A DNA stretch of 64,000 nucleotides. Origin: Photobacterium pectinilyticum. Its GTDB lineage: Bacteria > Pseudomonadota > Gammaproteobacteria > Enterobacterales > Vibrionaceae. The notes under the pieces are model-generated. The model was not told the DNA's origin. It saw only the letters and a program-made list of their open reading frames with translations, and made no database searches. Position 1 is the stretch's first letter; each line of letters starts with the position of its first letter. The position numbers were made by a program, and so were the translations under genes. Where the stretch lies: the NCBI RefSeq assembly GCF_024357955.1, contig NZ_JANEYT010000001.1, forward strand, positions 1 through 64,000. The letters run 5' to 3'. Positions 21,260 to 31,389 of the stretch are shown here, one piece after another.

Positions 21260-22135
21260 ATGGATTTCAATACTCTTCCAGCAGTAGCAGCCTTATCGGA
21301 TGCTGTTACCATCTGTGAATACCAAGGGATCAAGATAGTAAGAATCAACCATGCCCAAGCAGAAGCCGGGATTTCCCTTCATGGTGGCCACCTGATTTGG
21401 TTTAAACCACAAGGTGAAGAAGACGTTATTTGGCTGAGCGAAAAAGCTGAATTTGATACCACCAAGGCAATCCGTGGTGGTATTCCTGTCTGCTGGCCTT
21501 GGTTTGGCAAAGCAGCAGCACCATCACACGGTTTCGCCCGTAACAGTGAATGGACTCTTCAGGAGCACCGTGAAAATGACAGCGGTGTTATTGTCGCCCT
21601 GACGCTGTCCGACTCAGAAGCAACCCGCGCTATCTGGCCGCACAAATTCCACAATGTGCTGACCTTCGAAATCGGTACAACCCTAAAAGTCTCGCTAACC
21701 TCAACCAATACGGATGATACGGCGTGGAGCTTCTCAGGTGCACTGCACACTTATTTCAGTGTCGCAAATATCCATGATATCCACGTAACCCAGATGGGCA
21801 ACGAGTATGCTGACAGTACCCAAGGCGGTCAAATTTGCCAAGGCGGCGAGCAGCTGAGCTTTGAAGGTGAAGTGGATCGTGTCTATACCCAACCAGAGCC
21901 AACGGTAATGATCCACGACGGTAATAGCCGTAAAATTGCCGTCACTAACAGCGGCCACAATGCCGCGGTGATCTGGAATCCGTGGCAAGCGCTGTCAGAA
22001 AGCATGGGGGATATGGCAAACAACAGCTTTGAAACCATGGTATGTGTTGAGTCAACCATCCACAACAGCCAGAGCATAACCCTAGCGCCCGGTGAAGTGC
22101 ATACACTTACCACGGAAGTCAGTGTAAAACGCTAA
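21260..22135 (+). CDS. yeaD: Glucose-6-phosphate 1-epimerase-like protein YeaD
   Basis: A member of the aldose-1-epimerase superfamily, D-hexose-6-phosphate epimerase group, which interconverts the anomers of glucose 6-phosphate. The 291-residue protein has GGIPVCWPWFG and the HGFAR motif, with a catalytic His in GALHTYF and a catalytic Glu expected near the C terminus. ATG at 21260 has AAAGGA seven bases upstream. Like E. coli yeaD it follows gapA, but it has its own upstream region. Confidence 0.92.
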   Translation: MDFNTLPAVAALSDAVTICEYQGIKIVRINHAQAEAGISLHGGHLIWFKPQGEEDVIWLSEKAEFDTTKAIRGGIPVCWPWFGKAAAPSHGFARNSEWTLQEHRENDSGVIVALTLSDSEATRAIWPHKFHNVLTFEIGTTLKVSLTSTNTDDTAWSFSGALHTYFSVANIHDIHVTQMGNEYADSTQGGQICQGGEQLSFEGEVDRVYTQPEPTVMIHDGNSRKIAVTNSGHNAAVIWNPWQALSESMGDMANNSFETMVCVESTIHNSQSITLAPGEVHTLTTEVSVKR

Positions 22136-22174
22136 CAACCTTTGCGGGGCTACCGCGTAAGATCAGCATATTGA

Positions 22175-22209
22175 ATACCTGTACGGCAGTTTGCCGTCAG
22201 GTATCTTTT
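22175..22209 (+). terminator. Terminator of yeaD
   Basis: A long stem, ATACCTG plus ACGGCA (22175-22188) with TGCCGT plus CAGGTAT (22192-22204) and one bulged base, followed by CTTTTC. Confidence 0.7.
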
Positions 22210-22265
22210 CATCCTCACCAACGTGAGATCAAATGGCTTTAATCCCTTTAAGCTGCTCTGATACA

Positions 22266-22646
22266 TCAAGCTAGCATCTGCGAGTTAGCCTCAATAAGTA
22301 CCCAGCCATTGCCATCAGGATCGGCAAAGGTCGCAAAACGCCCCCCAATCAAAGTTACAATCTCTGATAATGACACACCTCGGCTTGAAAGCTCATCATA
22401 CGTCGAGTGGATATCATCTGTCTGCACCACCAGCCCCTGCACAGATCCGGCTTTCATCCCTCCAAAGGGCATCACCAAACTGATCGTGGTCTCAGCTCCT
22501 TTCGGTGCAAGTTGGATCCAACGCTTATGCTTATCTGCTTGGTGATCACGTATCAGCTCGAAACCCAGTGCATCACGATAAAACGTCAATGACTCGCTTT
22601 GATCAGACACAGGGATCGAAACAGTATCAACACGAGAAATACTCAT
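22266..22646 (-). CDS. VOC/glyoxalase superfamily protein
   Basis: This 126-residue protein has a vicinal oxygen chelate fold: IPVSDQSESLTFYRDALGFEL at the start, and FATFADPDGNGWVLIE at the end, where the Glu is a usual metal ligand. Such proteins include lyases, dioxygenases and antibiotic-binding proteins, and the substrate cannot be told here. ATG at 22646 was chosen because it has a G-rich ribosome binding site and fits the fold. An earlier ATG at 22664 is possible. Confidence 0.8.
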   Translation of the reverse strand: MSISRVDTVSIPVSDQSESLTFYRDALGFELIRDHQADKHKRWIQLAPKGAETTISLVMPFGGMKAGSVQGLVVQTDDIHSTYDELSSRGVSLSEIVTLIGGRFATFADPDGNGWVLIEANSQMLA

Positions 22647-22792
22647 TAAATAGGCTCCCCCCAAATATCGGCATTTTTTTAGCTTAAGCCAGAGTTTTTG
22701 ATTTAGCTCTCAAAATAACTCCGGATCGCAAATTTTTGACACTCAAGCTAGACCAAAACATCATTACATAATTACTTTGATTTCCCGCGTAT

Positions 22793-22829
22793 TTGCAAAA
22801 ATCAGCCTTGCAAATTAGTGATTTTGCAA
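22793..22829. repeat. Three TTGCAA boxes in an inverted-repeat context
   Basis: TTGCAA occurs at 22793-22798, 22808-22813 and 22824-22829, spaced 15 and 16 bases apart. The outer copies lie in arms TTTGCAAAAATCA (22792-22804) and TGATTTTGCAAA (22819-22830) that are inverted repeats apart from one extra A. This looks like a multi-copy operator, but the protein is unknown. Confidence 0.45.
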
Positions 22830-23045
22830 AAAAGCCATCATGCACTAGCCAGAGCATCATTTGTTACCCGTTGGGAGCGATGAAAACCTTTACATTCAGT
22901 AAATAACTCTGCTCTGGAAATAAATTTCATCATTTATGACTGTCTATTTTGACAAGCATGGGGAGTCACAATACATCAACATTTTCGTGATTTTTTTTAA
23001 ACAAGACCTCTTGCAGAACCTGATTTATAGGAGGATAGTAAACAA

Positions 23046-23102
23046 ATGAGCAAAATTTATTCAGCTTGTAAGGAACACCGAAAAAGGAAATTTAGTTTAT
23101 AA
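23046..23102 (+). CDS. Possible 18-residue leader peptide upstream of prkA
   Basis: ATG at 23046 follows a perfect AGGAGG (23029-23034) by eleven bases and opens an 18-codon frame ending in TAA, encoding MSKIYSACKEHRKRKFSL. It is basic at its C terminus. The spacing is longer than ideal and nothing else supports translation. It could be a leader peptide or chance. Confidence 0.3.
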   Translation: MSKIYSACKEHRKRKFSL

Positions 23103-23220
23103 ACCAACAACTCAGTCAAGCACTTTAATCAGTTAGGTCTAGTCTTAAGATATGGGGGATGTGAAAGATTTGTGTTTTCGTCCTTTCTAATTGATTAAAG
23201 AACGATTCAGGGGGCATACC

Positions 23221-25155
23221 ATGAGTATTTTTGACCACTATCGTCAACGCTATGAAGAATCCAAGGATGAAGAGCTTTCATTGCAAGAGTTCCTTGAGAT
23301 CTGCCGTAACGATCGAAGCGCTTATGTCAACGCAGCAGAACGTCTGTTGATGGCTATTGGCGAACCCGAGATGATTGACACCGCTCAAGATCCGCGCTTG
23401 AGCCGCCTTTTCTCCAACCGTGTAATTTCCCGCTATAAAACCTTTGAAGATTTTTATGGCATGGAAGAAGCGATTGAGCAGATCGTTTCCTATCTAAAAC
23501 ATGCCGCGCAGGGCTTAGAAGAACGTAAACAGATCCTCTATCTATTAGGTCCTGTCGGTGGGGGTAAATCATCACTGGCTGAAAAACTGAAAAGCCTAAT
23601 GCAGAAGGTACCCGTTTATGTGCTGACAGCCAATGGCGAGAGCAGCCCGGTAAACGACCATCCATTCTGTCTATTCGATAAAACTGAAGATGGAGATATC
23701 CTCAAGAAAGAATACGGTATCCCAGAGCGCTACCTCAACAATATCATGTCGCCTTGGGCTGCTAAGCGCCTGCATGAATTTGGTGGCGATATTACAAAAT
23801 TCAAAGTTGTGAAAGTACGTCCATCCATTCTTGATCAGGTTGGTATCGCCAAAACTGAACCAGGCGATGAAAACAACCAAGATATCTCCTCGCTGGTGGG
23901 TAAAGTTGATATTCGTCAACTTGAACATTTTGCCCAAGACGACCCAGATGCCTATAGCTACTCAGGTGCACTGTGTAAGGCTAACCAGGGCTTGATGGAA
24001 TTCGTCGAGATGTTCAAGGCGCCATTGAAAGTTCTTCACCCGCTGCTAACCGCAACACAGGAAGGTAACTACAACGGTACCGAAGGCCTTTCAGCCCTAC
24101 CTTTCGACGGCATTATCTTGGCTCACTCGAATGAATCCGAGTGGCAGACGTTCCGTAATAACAAGAACAACGAAGCCTTCTTGGACCGCGTCTATATTGT
24201 GAAGGTTCCGTATTGCTTACGCGTTTCAGAAGAAATTCGCATCTACGAAAAACTCCTGCAAAGTAGTGAACTATCAGCAGCACCTTGCTCGCCAAGCACG
24301 CTGGAAATTCTGGCCCGCTTCACAGTGCTTTCTCGCCTGAAAGAGCCTGAGAACTCGAGTCTGTACTCGAAAATGCGAGTCTATGACGGCGAAACACTCA
24401 AAGATACCGACCCGAAAGCCAAGTCTTATCAGGAATACCGAGACTACGCCGGTGTCGATGAAGGGATGGCCGGACTATCAACCCGTTTCGCATTCAAGAT
24501 CCTATCTCGCGTGTTCAACTTCGATCATTCTGAAGTGGCGGCCAACCCTGTTCACCTATTCTATGTACTTGAGCAACAGATTGAGCGTGAGCAGTTCCCA
24601 CAAGAGCTGGCAGAAAAGTACCTTGAGTTCCTTAAAGGCTACCTAACGCCGAAATACGTTGAGTTTATCGGTAAAGAAATTCAAACCGCCTACCTCGAGT
24701 CGTACTCTGAGTACGGCCAGAATATCTTTGACCGCTATGTCAGCTATGCCGACTTCTGGATCCAGGATCAGGAATACCGAGACCCAGAAACTGGCCAGCT
24801 GTTTGACCGCTCGGCATTGAACAACGAACTGGAGAAAATAGAGAAGCCTGCCGGGATCAGCAACCCGAAAGATTTCCGAAACGAAATCGTCAACTTCGTG
24901 CTCCGTGCCCGTGCCAGTAACGCAGGTAAGAATCCGAACTGGACCAGCTACGAGAAGCTACGCACGGTTATTGAGAAGAAAATGTTCTCGAACACAGAAG
25001 AGTTACTTCCAGTTATTTCATTCAATGCCAAAACATCAACGGATGAGCAGAAGAAACACGACGACTTCGTTGCTCGTATGATGGAGAAAGGCTATACCCG
25101 CAAACAGGTCCGCCTACTTTCTGAGTGGTACCTACGCGTTCGTAAGTCTTCATAA
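23221..25155 (+). CDS. PrkA/YeaG serine protein kinase
   Basis: This 644-residue protein is nearly identical in layout and length to E. coli YeaG. The N-terminal AAA domain (about 1-380) has the P-loop GPVGGGKSS, and the C-terminal PrkA kinase-like domain (about 380-640) follows. In enteric bacteria YeaG works with YeaH in nitrogen starvation and stationary-phase stress. ATG at 23221 has AGGGGG upstream. A TTG-type start ten codons earlier is not conserved. It is the first gene of the operon with yeaH and ycgB. Confidence 0.95.
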   Translation: MSIFDHYRQRYEESKDEELSLQEFLEICRNDRSAYVNAAERLLMAIGEPEMIDTAQDPRLSRLFSNRVISRYKTFEDFYGMEEAIEQIVSYLKHAAQGLEERKQILYLLGPVGGGKSSLAEKLKSLMQKVPVYVLTANGESSPVNDHPFCLFDKTEDGDILKKEYGIPERYLNNIMSPWAAKRLHEFGGDITKFKVVKVRPSILDQVGIAKTEPGDENNQDISSLVGKVDIRQLEHFAQDDPDAYSYSGALCKANQGLMEFVEMFKAPLKVLHPLLTATQEGNYNGTEGLSALPFDGIILAHSNESEWQTFRNNKNNEAFLDRVYIVKVPYCLRVSEEIRIYEKLLQSSELSAAPCSPSTLEILARFTVLSRLKEPENSSLYSKMRVYDGETLKDTDPKAKSYQEYRDYAGVDEGMAGLSTRFAFKILSRVFNFDHSEVAANPVHLFYVLEQQIEREQFPQELAEKYLEFLKGYLTPKYVEFIGKEIQTAYLESYSEYGQNIFDRYVSYADFWIQDQEYRDPETGQLFDRSALNNELEKIEKPAGISNPKDFRNEIVNFVLRARASNAGKNPNWTSYEKLRTVIEKKMFSNTEELLPVISFNAKTSTDEQKKHDDFVARMMEKGYTRKQVRLLSEWYLRVRKSS

Positions 25156-25187
25156 ACTGAGTGGTTTGATGAATAAGGGGAGAGCTT

Positions 25188-26459
25188 ATGGCGCATTTTA
25201 TAGACCGCAGGCTCAACGGTAAAAACAAAAGCACGGTAAACCGTCAGCGTTTCCTGCGCCGTCACAAGCAACAGATTAAAGAATCTATTGCTGACGCGGT
25301 AAATAAACGCTCGATTACCGATGTGGAAAGCGGTGAGGATATTTCTATTCCAAGCCGTGACATCCGCGAGCCAAGCTTTCACCAAGGCCGTGGTGGACAA
25401 CGTGAAGTTGTCCACCCGGGCAATGACCAGTTCAGCCCCGGTGACCGCATTGAACGCCCCCAAGGAGGGGGCGGACAAGGTGGAGCCGGTGAAGGACAGG
25501 CCAGCCCCGATGGTGAGGGCCAGGATGAATTCGTGTTCCAAATCTCCAAAGACGAATATCTCGATTTACTCTTTGAAGATTTAGAGCTGCCAAACCTTGA
25601 GAAAAATCAGCTCAACAAAATTGTTGAATGGAAAACGTTTCGCTCGGGCTTCAAGTCGTCCGGCGTACCGGCCAATATTGCCATTGTAAAATCGCTCCAG
25701 AATTCTCTGGCTCGACGTACCGCAATGACCGCCGCTAAGCGTCGCCAGCTTCGTGAGCTTGAGAAAACACTGGATCTGTTAATGAATACCGAACCAGCCC
25801 AACCTTTCGAGGAAGAGCGGGTGAAAAATGAGATCCAGGGGCTACGTCAGAAAATTAGCAGCGTACCGTTCATTGATACCTTTGATCTACGCTACAAAAA
25901 CTACGAACGTCGGCCACAGCCTAGCAGCCAAGCGGTTATGTTCTGTTTGATGGATGTTTCAGGTTCAATGGATCAGGCAACCAAAGATATCGCCAAGCGC
26001 TTTTATATCTTGCTGTACCTGTTCCTTAACCGGACCTATAAGAATGTCGATGTGGTATTTATTCGCCACCACACACAGGCCAAAGAGGTGGATGAACATG
26101 AGTTCTTCTACTCTCAAGAGACTGGGGGAACCATAGTGTCGAGTGCACTGAGGTTGATGAATGATATCGTGAAGAAACGCTACTCCCCTGCCGAGTGGAA
26201 CATCTACGCGGCCCAAGCATCGGATGGGGATAATTGGGCAGATGATTCACCGGGCTGCCGTGAGCTATTGGACAAGGAACTCTTGCCAGTAACCCGTTAC
26301 TACTCATACATCGAAATTACACGCCGGGCACACCAAACACTATGGCGGGAATATGAGGCGCTACATGCCAGCCACAGTAACTTTGCGATGCAGAACATAA
26401 GGAGCGTGGAAGACATTTTCCCTGTATTCCGGGAGCTTTTTAAAAAGCAAGTCAGTTAA
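25188..26459 (+). CDS. yeaH: DUF444 protein YeaH
   Basis: This 423-residue protein is the usual partner of PrkA kinase. A Gly/Gln-rich disordered stretch (about 80-115) follows the basic N terminus. The C-terminal half is a von Willebrand factor A-like domain with the metal-binding motif DVSGSMD (about 255-261). AAGGGGAG precedes ATG. It is 32 bases after prkA. The vWA domain suggests it acts as an adaptor for the AAA-type kinase. The molecular role is not established. Confidence 0.93.
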   Translation: MAHFIDRRLNGKNKSTVNRQRFLRRHKQQIKESIADAVNKRSITDVESGEDISIPSRDIREPSFHQGRGGQREVVHPGNDQFSPGDRIERPQGGGGQGGAGEGQASPDGEGQDEFVFQISKDEYLDLLFEDLELPNLEKNQLNKIVEWKTFRSGFKSSGVPANIAIVKSLQNSLARRTAMTAAKRRQLRELEKTLDLLMNTEPAQPFEEERVKNEIQGLRQKISSVPFIDTFDLRYKNYERRPQPSSQAVMFCLMDVSGSMDQATKDIAKRFYILLYLFLNRTYKNVDVVFIRHHTQAKEVDEHEFFYSQETGGTIVSSALRLMNDIVKKRYSPAEWNIYAAQASDGDNWADDSPGCRELLDKELLPVTRYYSYIEITRRAHQTLWREYEALHASHSNFAMQNIRSVEDIFPVFRELFKKQVS

Positions 26460-26482
26460 CGTCGCTTTAGGGGGGATGTGCT

Positions 26483-28012
26483 ATGGAGACAGTCGCTAAA
26501 TCAAAGACACTCAGTGACGGTCCAGATTGGACATTCGATTTGTTGGATCAGTACCACAAGGAAATCAAGCGGGTAGCCGACCACTACCGGCTTGATGCCT
26601 ATCCCAACCAAATCGAGATCATCACTGCCGAACAAATGATGGATGCTTATTCCAGTATTGGTATGCCTATCAACTACCATCACTGGTCTTTTGGTAAGCG
26701 CTTCATCGAAACTGAGCGAGGCTATAAACATGGTCAAATGGGCCTTGCATATGAAATTGTGATCAACTCTGATCCCTGTATTTCATATTTGATGGAAGAG
26801 AATACCATCACAATGCAGGCGCTCGTTATGGCCCATGCGTGTTATGGCCACAATTCGTTCTTTAAAGGGAATTATTTATTCAAGACATGGACAGATGCCA
26901 GTTCCATCATCGACTACTTGTTGTTTGCCCGTAAATACATCACCGAGTGTGAAGAAAAATACGGCGTGAATGAGGTTGAAAGGCTGTTGGACTCCTGCCA
27001 TGCGTTAATGAACTACGGCGTCGACCGCTACAAGCGACCACAGAAAATCTCTATGGTCGAAGAAAAGGCACGACAGCAAGCCCGGGAAGACTACCTGCAA
27101 ACACAGGTCAATTCATTATGGCGTACCATTCCGGTTACCCATGAGGAAGAAATCGAAGCGGAAGAAATACGATTCCCGGCGGAGCCGCAGGAGAATATCC
27201 TTTACTTCATCGAAAAGCATGCCCCTTTATTGGAGCCATGGCAGCGTGAGGTAGTCAGGATTGTGCGCAAAGTAAGCCAATATTTCTACCCGCAAAAACA
27301 GACTCAGGTGATGAACGAGGGGTGGGCAACGTTCTGGCACTACACCATTCTCAATCACCTTTATGATGAGGGCCTGGTGACCGACCGCTTCATTATCGAG
27401 TTTTTGCACAGCCATACCAACGTAGTGGCGCAACCGGACTACAACAGCCCGTACTACAGCGGTATTAACCCCTACGCGTTGGGCTTTGCGATGTTCCAGG
27501 ATATTCGCCGGATCTGTGAAAATCCAACCGAGGAAGATAAATACTGGTTCCCGGATATTGCAGGAAAAGATTGGTTAGATACTCTTCACTTTGCAATGGA
27601 GAACTTTAAAGACGAAAGCTTTATCAGTCAGTTCCTGTCACCGAAAGTGATGCGTGACTTCAAGTTGTTTGCCGTCGATGACGACGACCGACATAACTAT
27701 GTCGAAGTCAGTGCAATTCACAATGAGGAAGGTTACCGGGCTATCCGGGAGAAGCTCTCGTCACAATACAACCTCAGCAACAATGAGCCGAATATCCAAG
27801 TATGGAATGTCGCACTGAAAGGTGACCGCTCGCTAACCCTGCGTTATGTACCGCATAATCGCATCCCGTTAGCCGACAGCCACCAAGAGGTTCTGAAACA
27901 CATGCACCGGTTATGGGGCTTTGACGTCACACTGGAGGAAGAGCTCGCCGATGGCCGTTCCCATATATTAGGAACCTGTCCAAACCGCGCGCAGTACAAT
28001 ACGGAGATCTGA
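26483..28012 (+). CDS. ycgB: SpoVR family protein YcgB
   Basis: This 509-residue soluble protein matches the SpoVR family (E. coli YcgB, 510 residues), with HACYGHNSFFKGN and MNEGWATFWHY resembling a metal-peptidase-like site. Its biochemical activity is unknown, but it is part of the same stress module as PrkA and YeaH in many bacteria. It follows yeaH by 23 bases and closes the operon. In E. coli ycgB lies beside fadR, the same neighbour as here. Confidence 0.94.
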   Translation: METVAKSKTLSDGPDWTFDLLDQYHKEIKRVADHYRLDAYPNQIEIITAEQMMDAYSSIGMPINYHHWSFGKRFIETERGYKHGQMGLAYEIVINSDPCISYLMEENTITMQALVMAHACYGHNSFFKGNYLFKTWTDASSIIDYLLFARKYITECEEKYGVNEVERLLDSCHALMNYGVDRYKRPQKISMVEEKARQQAREDYLQTQVNSLWRTIPVTHEEEIEAEEIRFPAEPQENILYFIEKHAPLLEPWQREVVRIVRKVSQYFYPQKQTQVMNEGWATFWHYTILNHLYDEGLVTDRFIIEFLHSHTNVVAQPDYNSPYYSGINPYALGFAMFQDIRRICENPTEEDKYWFPDIAGKDWLDTLHFAMENFKDESFISQFLSPKVMRDFKLFAVDDDDRHNYVEVSAIHNEEGYRAIREKLSSQYNLSNNEPNIQVWNVALKGDRSLTLRYVPHNRIPLADSHQEVLKHMHRLWGFDVTLEEELADGRSHILGTCPNRAQYNTEI

Positions 28013-28097
28013 CCGAAGATTAAATTGCCTGTCAGCCTGTACCGACAACGCCAAAAACACCGTGTTGCCGCCACATACTTATTAACACTTAGAAACA

Positions 28098-28125
28098 AAA
28101 AGGAGATGCCATGGCATCTCCTTTT
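28098..28125. terminator. Bidirectional terminator between ycgB and fadR
   Basis: A perfect inverted repeat, AAAAGGAGATGCC (28098-28110) with GGCATCTCCTTTT (28113-28125), with T runs on both sides. It ends two convergent transcripts. Confidence 0.92.
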
Positions 28126-28151
28126 CTTTTGTACAATGTAATTCGCTTGGC

Positions 28152-29003
28152 TTACTGTTCTTCTTCGTACAGGTAGCGAGCAATTTCAATACGGTTAGCG
28201 TACCAAATTGCCCCACTCTCACGGCCGTATTTGCGGATACGATCAGCAACCATCTCAGGCTGACTGTTTTCACAGTATGACTTCATGTCTCTGTAAAATT
28301 CTAGAGCAAGCTCACAGGCTTCTCTCGACATAAAGTAGTAACCACCGACGCGGGTATAAATTTTGCGTAGACCATTGATTGTGAGTACATACAGGGTATT
28401 GCCTGATTTCGTCGCCAACCCTTGGAACATGCGGTAATCAAAGTAATTGAAAGCACGAGCGCGGCTAATAGCCTCGCACAGCTCAGGATCGTCTTTACCG
28501 TATTTATCGACGATCTTTTTTACTTCCTGCATCAAGTCAGCTTTGTCTTCACTGTGTTCAATATAATCAGCGAAGCTATCAGCCTTCAACAAGGCTTCAC
28601 ACTCTTCGATAACATGATCAATCAAAGTAGAAGATTCTTCCGGGTTACCCTTGATGGCATAGCGCATGTATACACTGCTGATGTCTGTGCGCGCCGAAAG
28701 AAGATCTTCCATCACGCCTTGAACATCTTGGCCATCAAGTGTAATTAGGGTATCGAGAATGCTCAGTCCCGAGGTGTCCATGTAGTTATTCACCCGTGTC
28801 GGTTTACCGTGCTGAATTGTCAGCCAACCATCACGAGCGAGACGCTGCAATACCTCACGAAGAGTCGTCCGTGTAACACCAATTAGTTCTGACAATTCTC
28901 GTTCTGCGGGAAGGATTGAGCCCTGTGGGAAGTGATTATTCCAGATACTCTCAATAATATATTTCTCAGCAAATGTTGCTGGGCTATCAGCCTTTATAAC
29001 CAT
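28152..29003 (-). CDS. fadR: Fatty acid metabolism regulator FadR
   Basis: FadR is the GntR-type regulator that represses fatty acid breakdown and activates unsaturated fatty acid synthesis. Long-chain acyl-CoA releases it from DNA. The winged helix is at residues 8-75 (LPAERELSELIGVTRTTLRE) and the all-helical acyl-CoA domain follows. At 283 residues it is about 44 longer than E. coli FadR, through an insert at roughly 138-176. This is the hallmark of vibrio FadR proteins, in which the insert creates a second ligand site. It is divergent from nhaB. Confidence 0.96.
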   Translation of the reverse strand: MVIKADSPATFAEKYIIESIWNNHFPQGSILPAERELSELIGVTRTTLREVLQRLARDGWLTIQHGKPTRVNNYMDTSGLSILDTLITLDGQDVQGVMEDLLSARTDISSVYMRYAIKGNPEESSTLIDHVIEECEALLKADSFADYIEHSEDKADLMQEVKKIVDKYGKDDPELCEAISRARAFNYFDYRMFQGLATKSGNTLYVLTINGLRKIYTRVGGYYFMSREACELALEFYRDMKSYCENSQPEMVADRIRKYGRESGAIWYANRIEIARYLYEEEQ

Positions 29004-29556
29004 CTGATCAGTTTTCCAGTTGCTTCTTGCTCTATTTTTATTAACTCATCATACCACCAGTCTTTACTTATTGCCCACCTAATTACCAAAAGAAGTATCT
29101 CTGTTATCTATTTATAACCATGCACACTCATGTGAGTGATATACATTGAGCATACCCATACCACGCAACATTCGGCCCACCGTTTCGTCGGACCAAAATT
29201 TGACGAAGCTCAACGCAAAACGAAATTTGTAAGCATATATTTCACAGAGACATAGAAAAACACACGCAAGCCTTTTTTTGCGATGAATTTTCACAATCTT
29301 AAATAAATTCATCTATAAGCACTTGACTGCGACGGATCTCGCGGTAGAGTTAGCACGTTTTCACTCTGGGAGCTGAACGGATGCTGCTGCCTGCTTTAAG
29401 TTAAACACCATCAAGGAAATGGTTTTTAGCTTAGAGGGTCTCTATAGAAAAATTAACCAAAACAATTACATAATGGTTACCCTCTCTCGGACTTCAAAGG
29501 CAAGATAGCAACGCAGCTTATTATTAGTATTTGCGTATATCAAGAGACTCGAACAC
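29004..29556. other. Divergent intergenic region fadR/nhaB
   Basis: No gene is supported in 553 bases. TTGACT (29323-29328) and TAGAGT (29345-29350), 16 bases apart, could form a promoter for nhaB. A FadR-like sequence TGGTCCGACGA is on the minus strand at 29185-29195. A 66-codon minus-strand frame at 29112-29312 lacks a ribosome binding site and is not accepted. Confidence 0.4.
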
Positions 29557-31149
29557 ATGGCAATTTCGCTAGGGAACGCTTTTATAAAAAACTTCCTCGG
29601 TAAAGCACCCGACTGGTACAAGGTCGCCATCATTGCTTTTCTGATCATTAATCCTTTTGTTTTCTTTTTGATTGACCCTTTCGTTGCAGGCTGGCTACTC
29701 GTTATCGAGTTCATCTTCACCCTGGCAATGGCATTAAAATGTTACCCATTACAACCCGGTGGCCTGCTCGCTATCGAGGCGGTCGCTATCGGGATGACCA
29801 GCCCTGAAATGGTCAAGCACGAATTGGTTGCCAATATCGAAGTGATGTTGCTACTGATCTTCATGGTTGCTGGCATCTACTTCATGAAGCAGCTGCTACT
29901 TTATATCTTCACCAAAATATTGATCGGCATCCACTCCAAAACCTTGTTATCGCTGGCGTTCTGCATGATGGCCGCTTTCCTGTCAGCTTTCCTTGATGCG
30001 CTGACAGTCATTGCTGTTGTGATCAGTGTTACTATTGGCTTCTACAGTATTTACCACAAGGTCGCTTCTGGCCAGGAACCCCACTCCTCACACGACCATA
30101 CGTCAGATTCAAATATTCTTGAAGTCAGCCGTGACGACTTAGAAAACTACCGTGCCTTCCTGCGCAGCCTGCTGATGCACGCCGGTATAGGTACTGCACT
30201 TGGCGGTGTAATGACCATGGTGGGTGAGCCGCAAAACCTGATCATCGCCGATCAGGCCGGTTGGCTCTTCGGTGAGTTCATAATCCGCATGTTGCCAGTA
30301 ACCCTGCCAGTGTTCCTTTGCGGTATTGTTACCTGTGTGTTAGTCGAAAAATTCCAGATCTGCGGCTATGGTGCTCGCCTGCCAGAAAACGTCCGCCGTA
30401 TCTTGGTCGACTTTGACAACGAAGAACGTAAACGCCGAACCAATTTGGATTATGCCAAGCTGATCATCCAAGTCGTGATCGCTGTCTGGTTGATCGTTGG
30501 CCTTGCAATGCACTTAGCCGCAGTGGGACTGATCGGTCTGACCGTCATTATCCTAGCGACTTCGTTCACTGGTATTACCGAAGAACATGCACTGGGCAAG
30601 GCGTTTGAAGAAGCCCTGCCATTTACTGCCCTACTTGCTGTTTTCTTCTCGATTGTAGCGGTGATCATCGACCAGAAATTGTTCGCCCCGATCATTGATA
30701 TGGTACTGAGCCTTGAAGGCAGTATGCAGATGACCATGTTTTATATTGCCAATGGCCTGCTATCTATGGTGTCAGATAATGTCTTCGTCGGTACGGTATA
30801 CATCAATGAAGTTAAATCAGCACTGATTGACGGTATTATTACCCGTGAGCAATTCGACATGCTAGCTGTAGCCATCAATACCGGTACTAACCTGCCATCT
30901 GTTGCTACGCCAAACGGTCAGGCTGCATTCCTGTTCGCATTGACCTCGGCGCTGGCTCCGCTAATCCGCCTATCCTACGGCCGCATGGTATACATGGCAC
31001 TGCCATACACTATCGTGCTATCACTGGTTGGCTTGGCCTGTATCGAGTTCACTCTGGTACCTATGACACAATGGTTCTATGATCTCGGTTGGATCACACA
31101 GGCGACAGTGGAGGCCGGTTCACATATTGCCCCGGTTGTTGGTCATTAA
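29557..31149 (+). CDS. nhaB: Na+/H+ antiporter NhaB
   Basis: NhaB exports sodium in exchange for protons and supports pH and salt homeostasis in marine bacteria. The 530-residue protein has about twelve hydrophobic segments. Conserved stretches such as [13 protein letters not shown] and [13 protein letters not shown] match the family and carry charged residues within membrane segments. The fadR-nhaB-dsbB order is conserved with E. coli. It has its own terminator. Confidence 0.96.
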   Translation: MAISLGNAFIKNFLGKAPDWYKVAIIAFLIINPFVFFLIDPFVAGWLLVIEFIFTLAMALKCYPLQPGGLLAIEAVAIGMTSPEMVKHELVANIEVMLLLIFMVAGIYFMKQLLLYIFTKILIGIHSKTLLSLAFCMMAAFLSAFLDALTVIAVVISVTIGFYSIYHKVASGQEPHSSHDHTSDSNILEVSRDDLENYRAFLRSLLMHAGIGTALGGVMTMVGEPQNLIIADQAGWLFGEFIIRMLPVTLPVFLCGIVTCVLVEKFQICGYGARLPENVRRILVDFDNEERKRRTNLDYAKLIIQVVIAVWLIVGLAMHLAAVGLIGLTVIILATSFTGITEEHALGKAFEEALPFTALLAVFFSIVAVIIDQKLFAPIIDMVLSLEGSMQMTMFYIANGLLSMVSDNVFVGTVYINEVKSALIDGIITREQFDMLAVAINTGTNLPSVATPNGQAAFLFALTSALAPLIRLSYGRMVYMALPYTIVLSLVGLACIEFTLVPMTQWFYDLGWITQATVEAGSHIAPVVGH

Positions 31150-31181
31150 TTAAATTTATCTAACATCTGATTGTCTGTATT

Positions 31182-31205
31182 AAAGCCCTGAATCATCAGG
31201 GCTTT
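31182..31205 (+). terminator. Terminator of nhaB
   Basis: Stem AAAGCCCTGA (31182-31191) with TCAGGGCTTT (31196-31205), followed by an interrupted T-rich tail. Confidence 0.85.
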
Positions 31206-31389
31206 ATTGTATTTTTCGTTATTATTTGGTGCTAATATTTACCCTTAAGGCCAAATATATGACAGAAATTGATATTTATTTGATCTTTGTATACTCAAAT
31301 AACAGTTAAGTGCTAAATCTGCTCGTGATGATAATGCATGACCGAAACCAAGTCGCTTTAGCCGTTAACCTTTCAACCAGGAAACCCGT

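Larger units (their letters stand above)
22647..23220. other. Long intergenic region upstream of prkA
   Basis: These 574 AT-rich bases separate the divergent VOC gene and the prkA operon. They contain three TTGCAA boxes (22793-22829) and an 18-codon ORF with a strong Shine-Dalgarno sequence (23046-23102). In E. coli the homologous promoter is nitrogen- and stress-regulated, but I found no clear sigma-54 element here. Confidence 0.5.

Noticed and set aside
28990..29025. FadR autoregulatory site at the fadR start (CTGATCAG region)
   Set aside because: It matches the consensus only at about half of the positions, which is too weak to call.
29112..29312. 66-codon minus-strand frame between fadR and nhaB
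   Set aside because: No ribosome binding site and no recognisable domain. The region is more likely regulatory.
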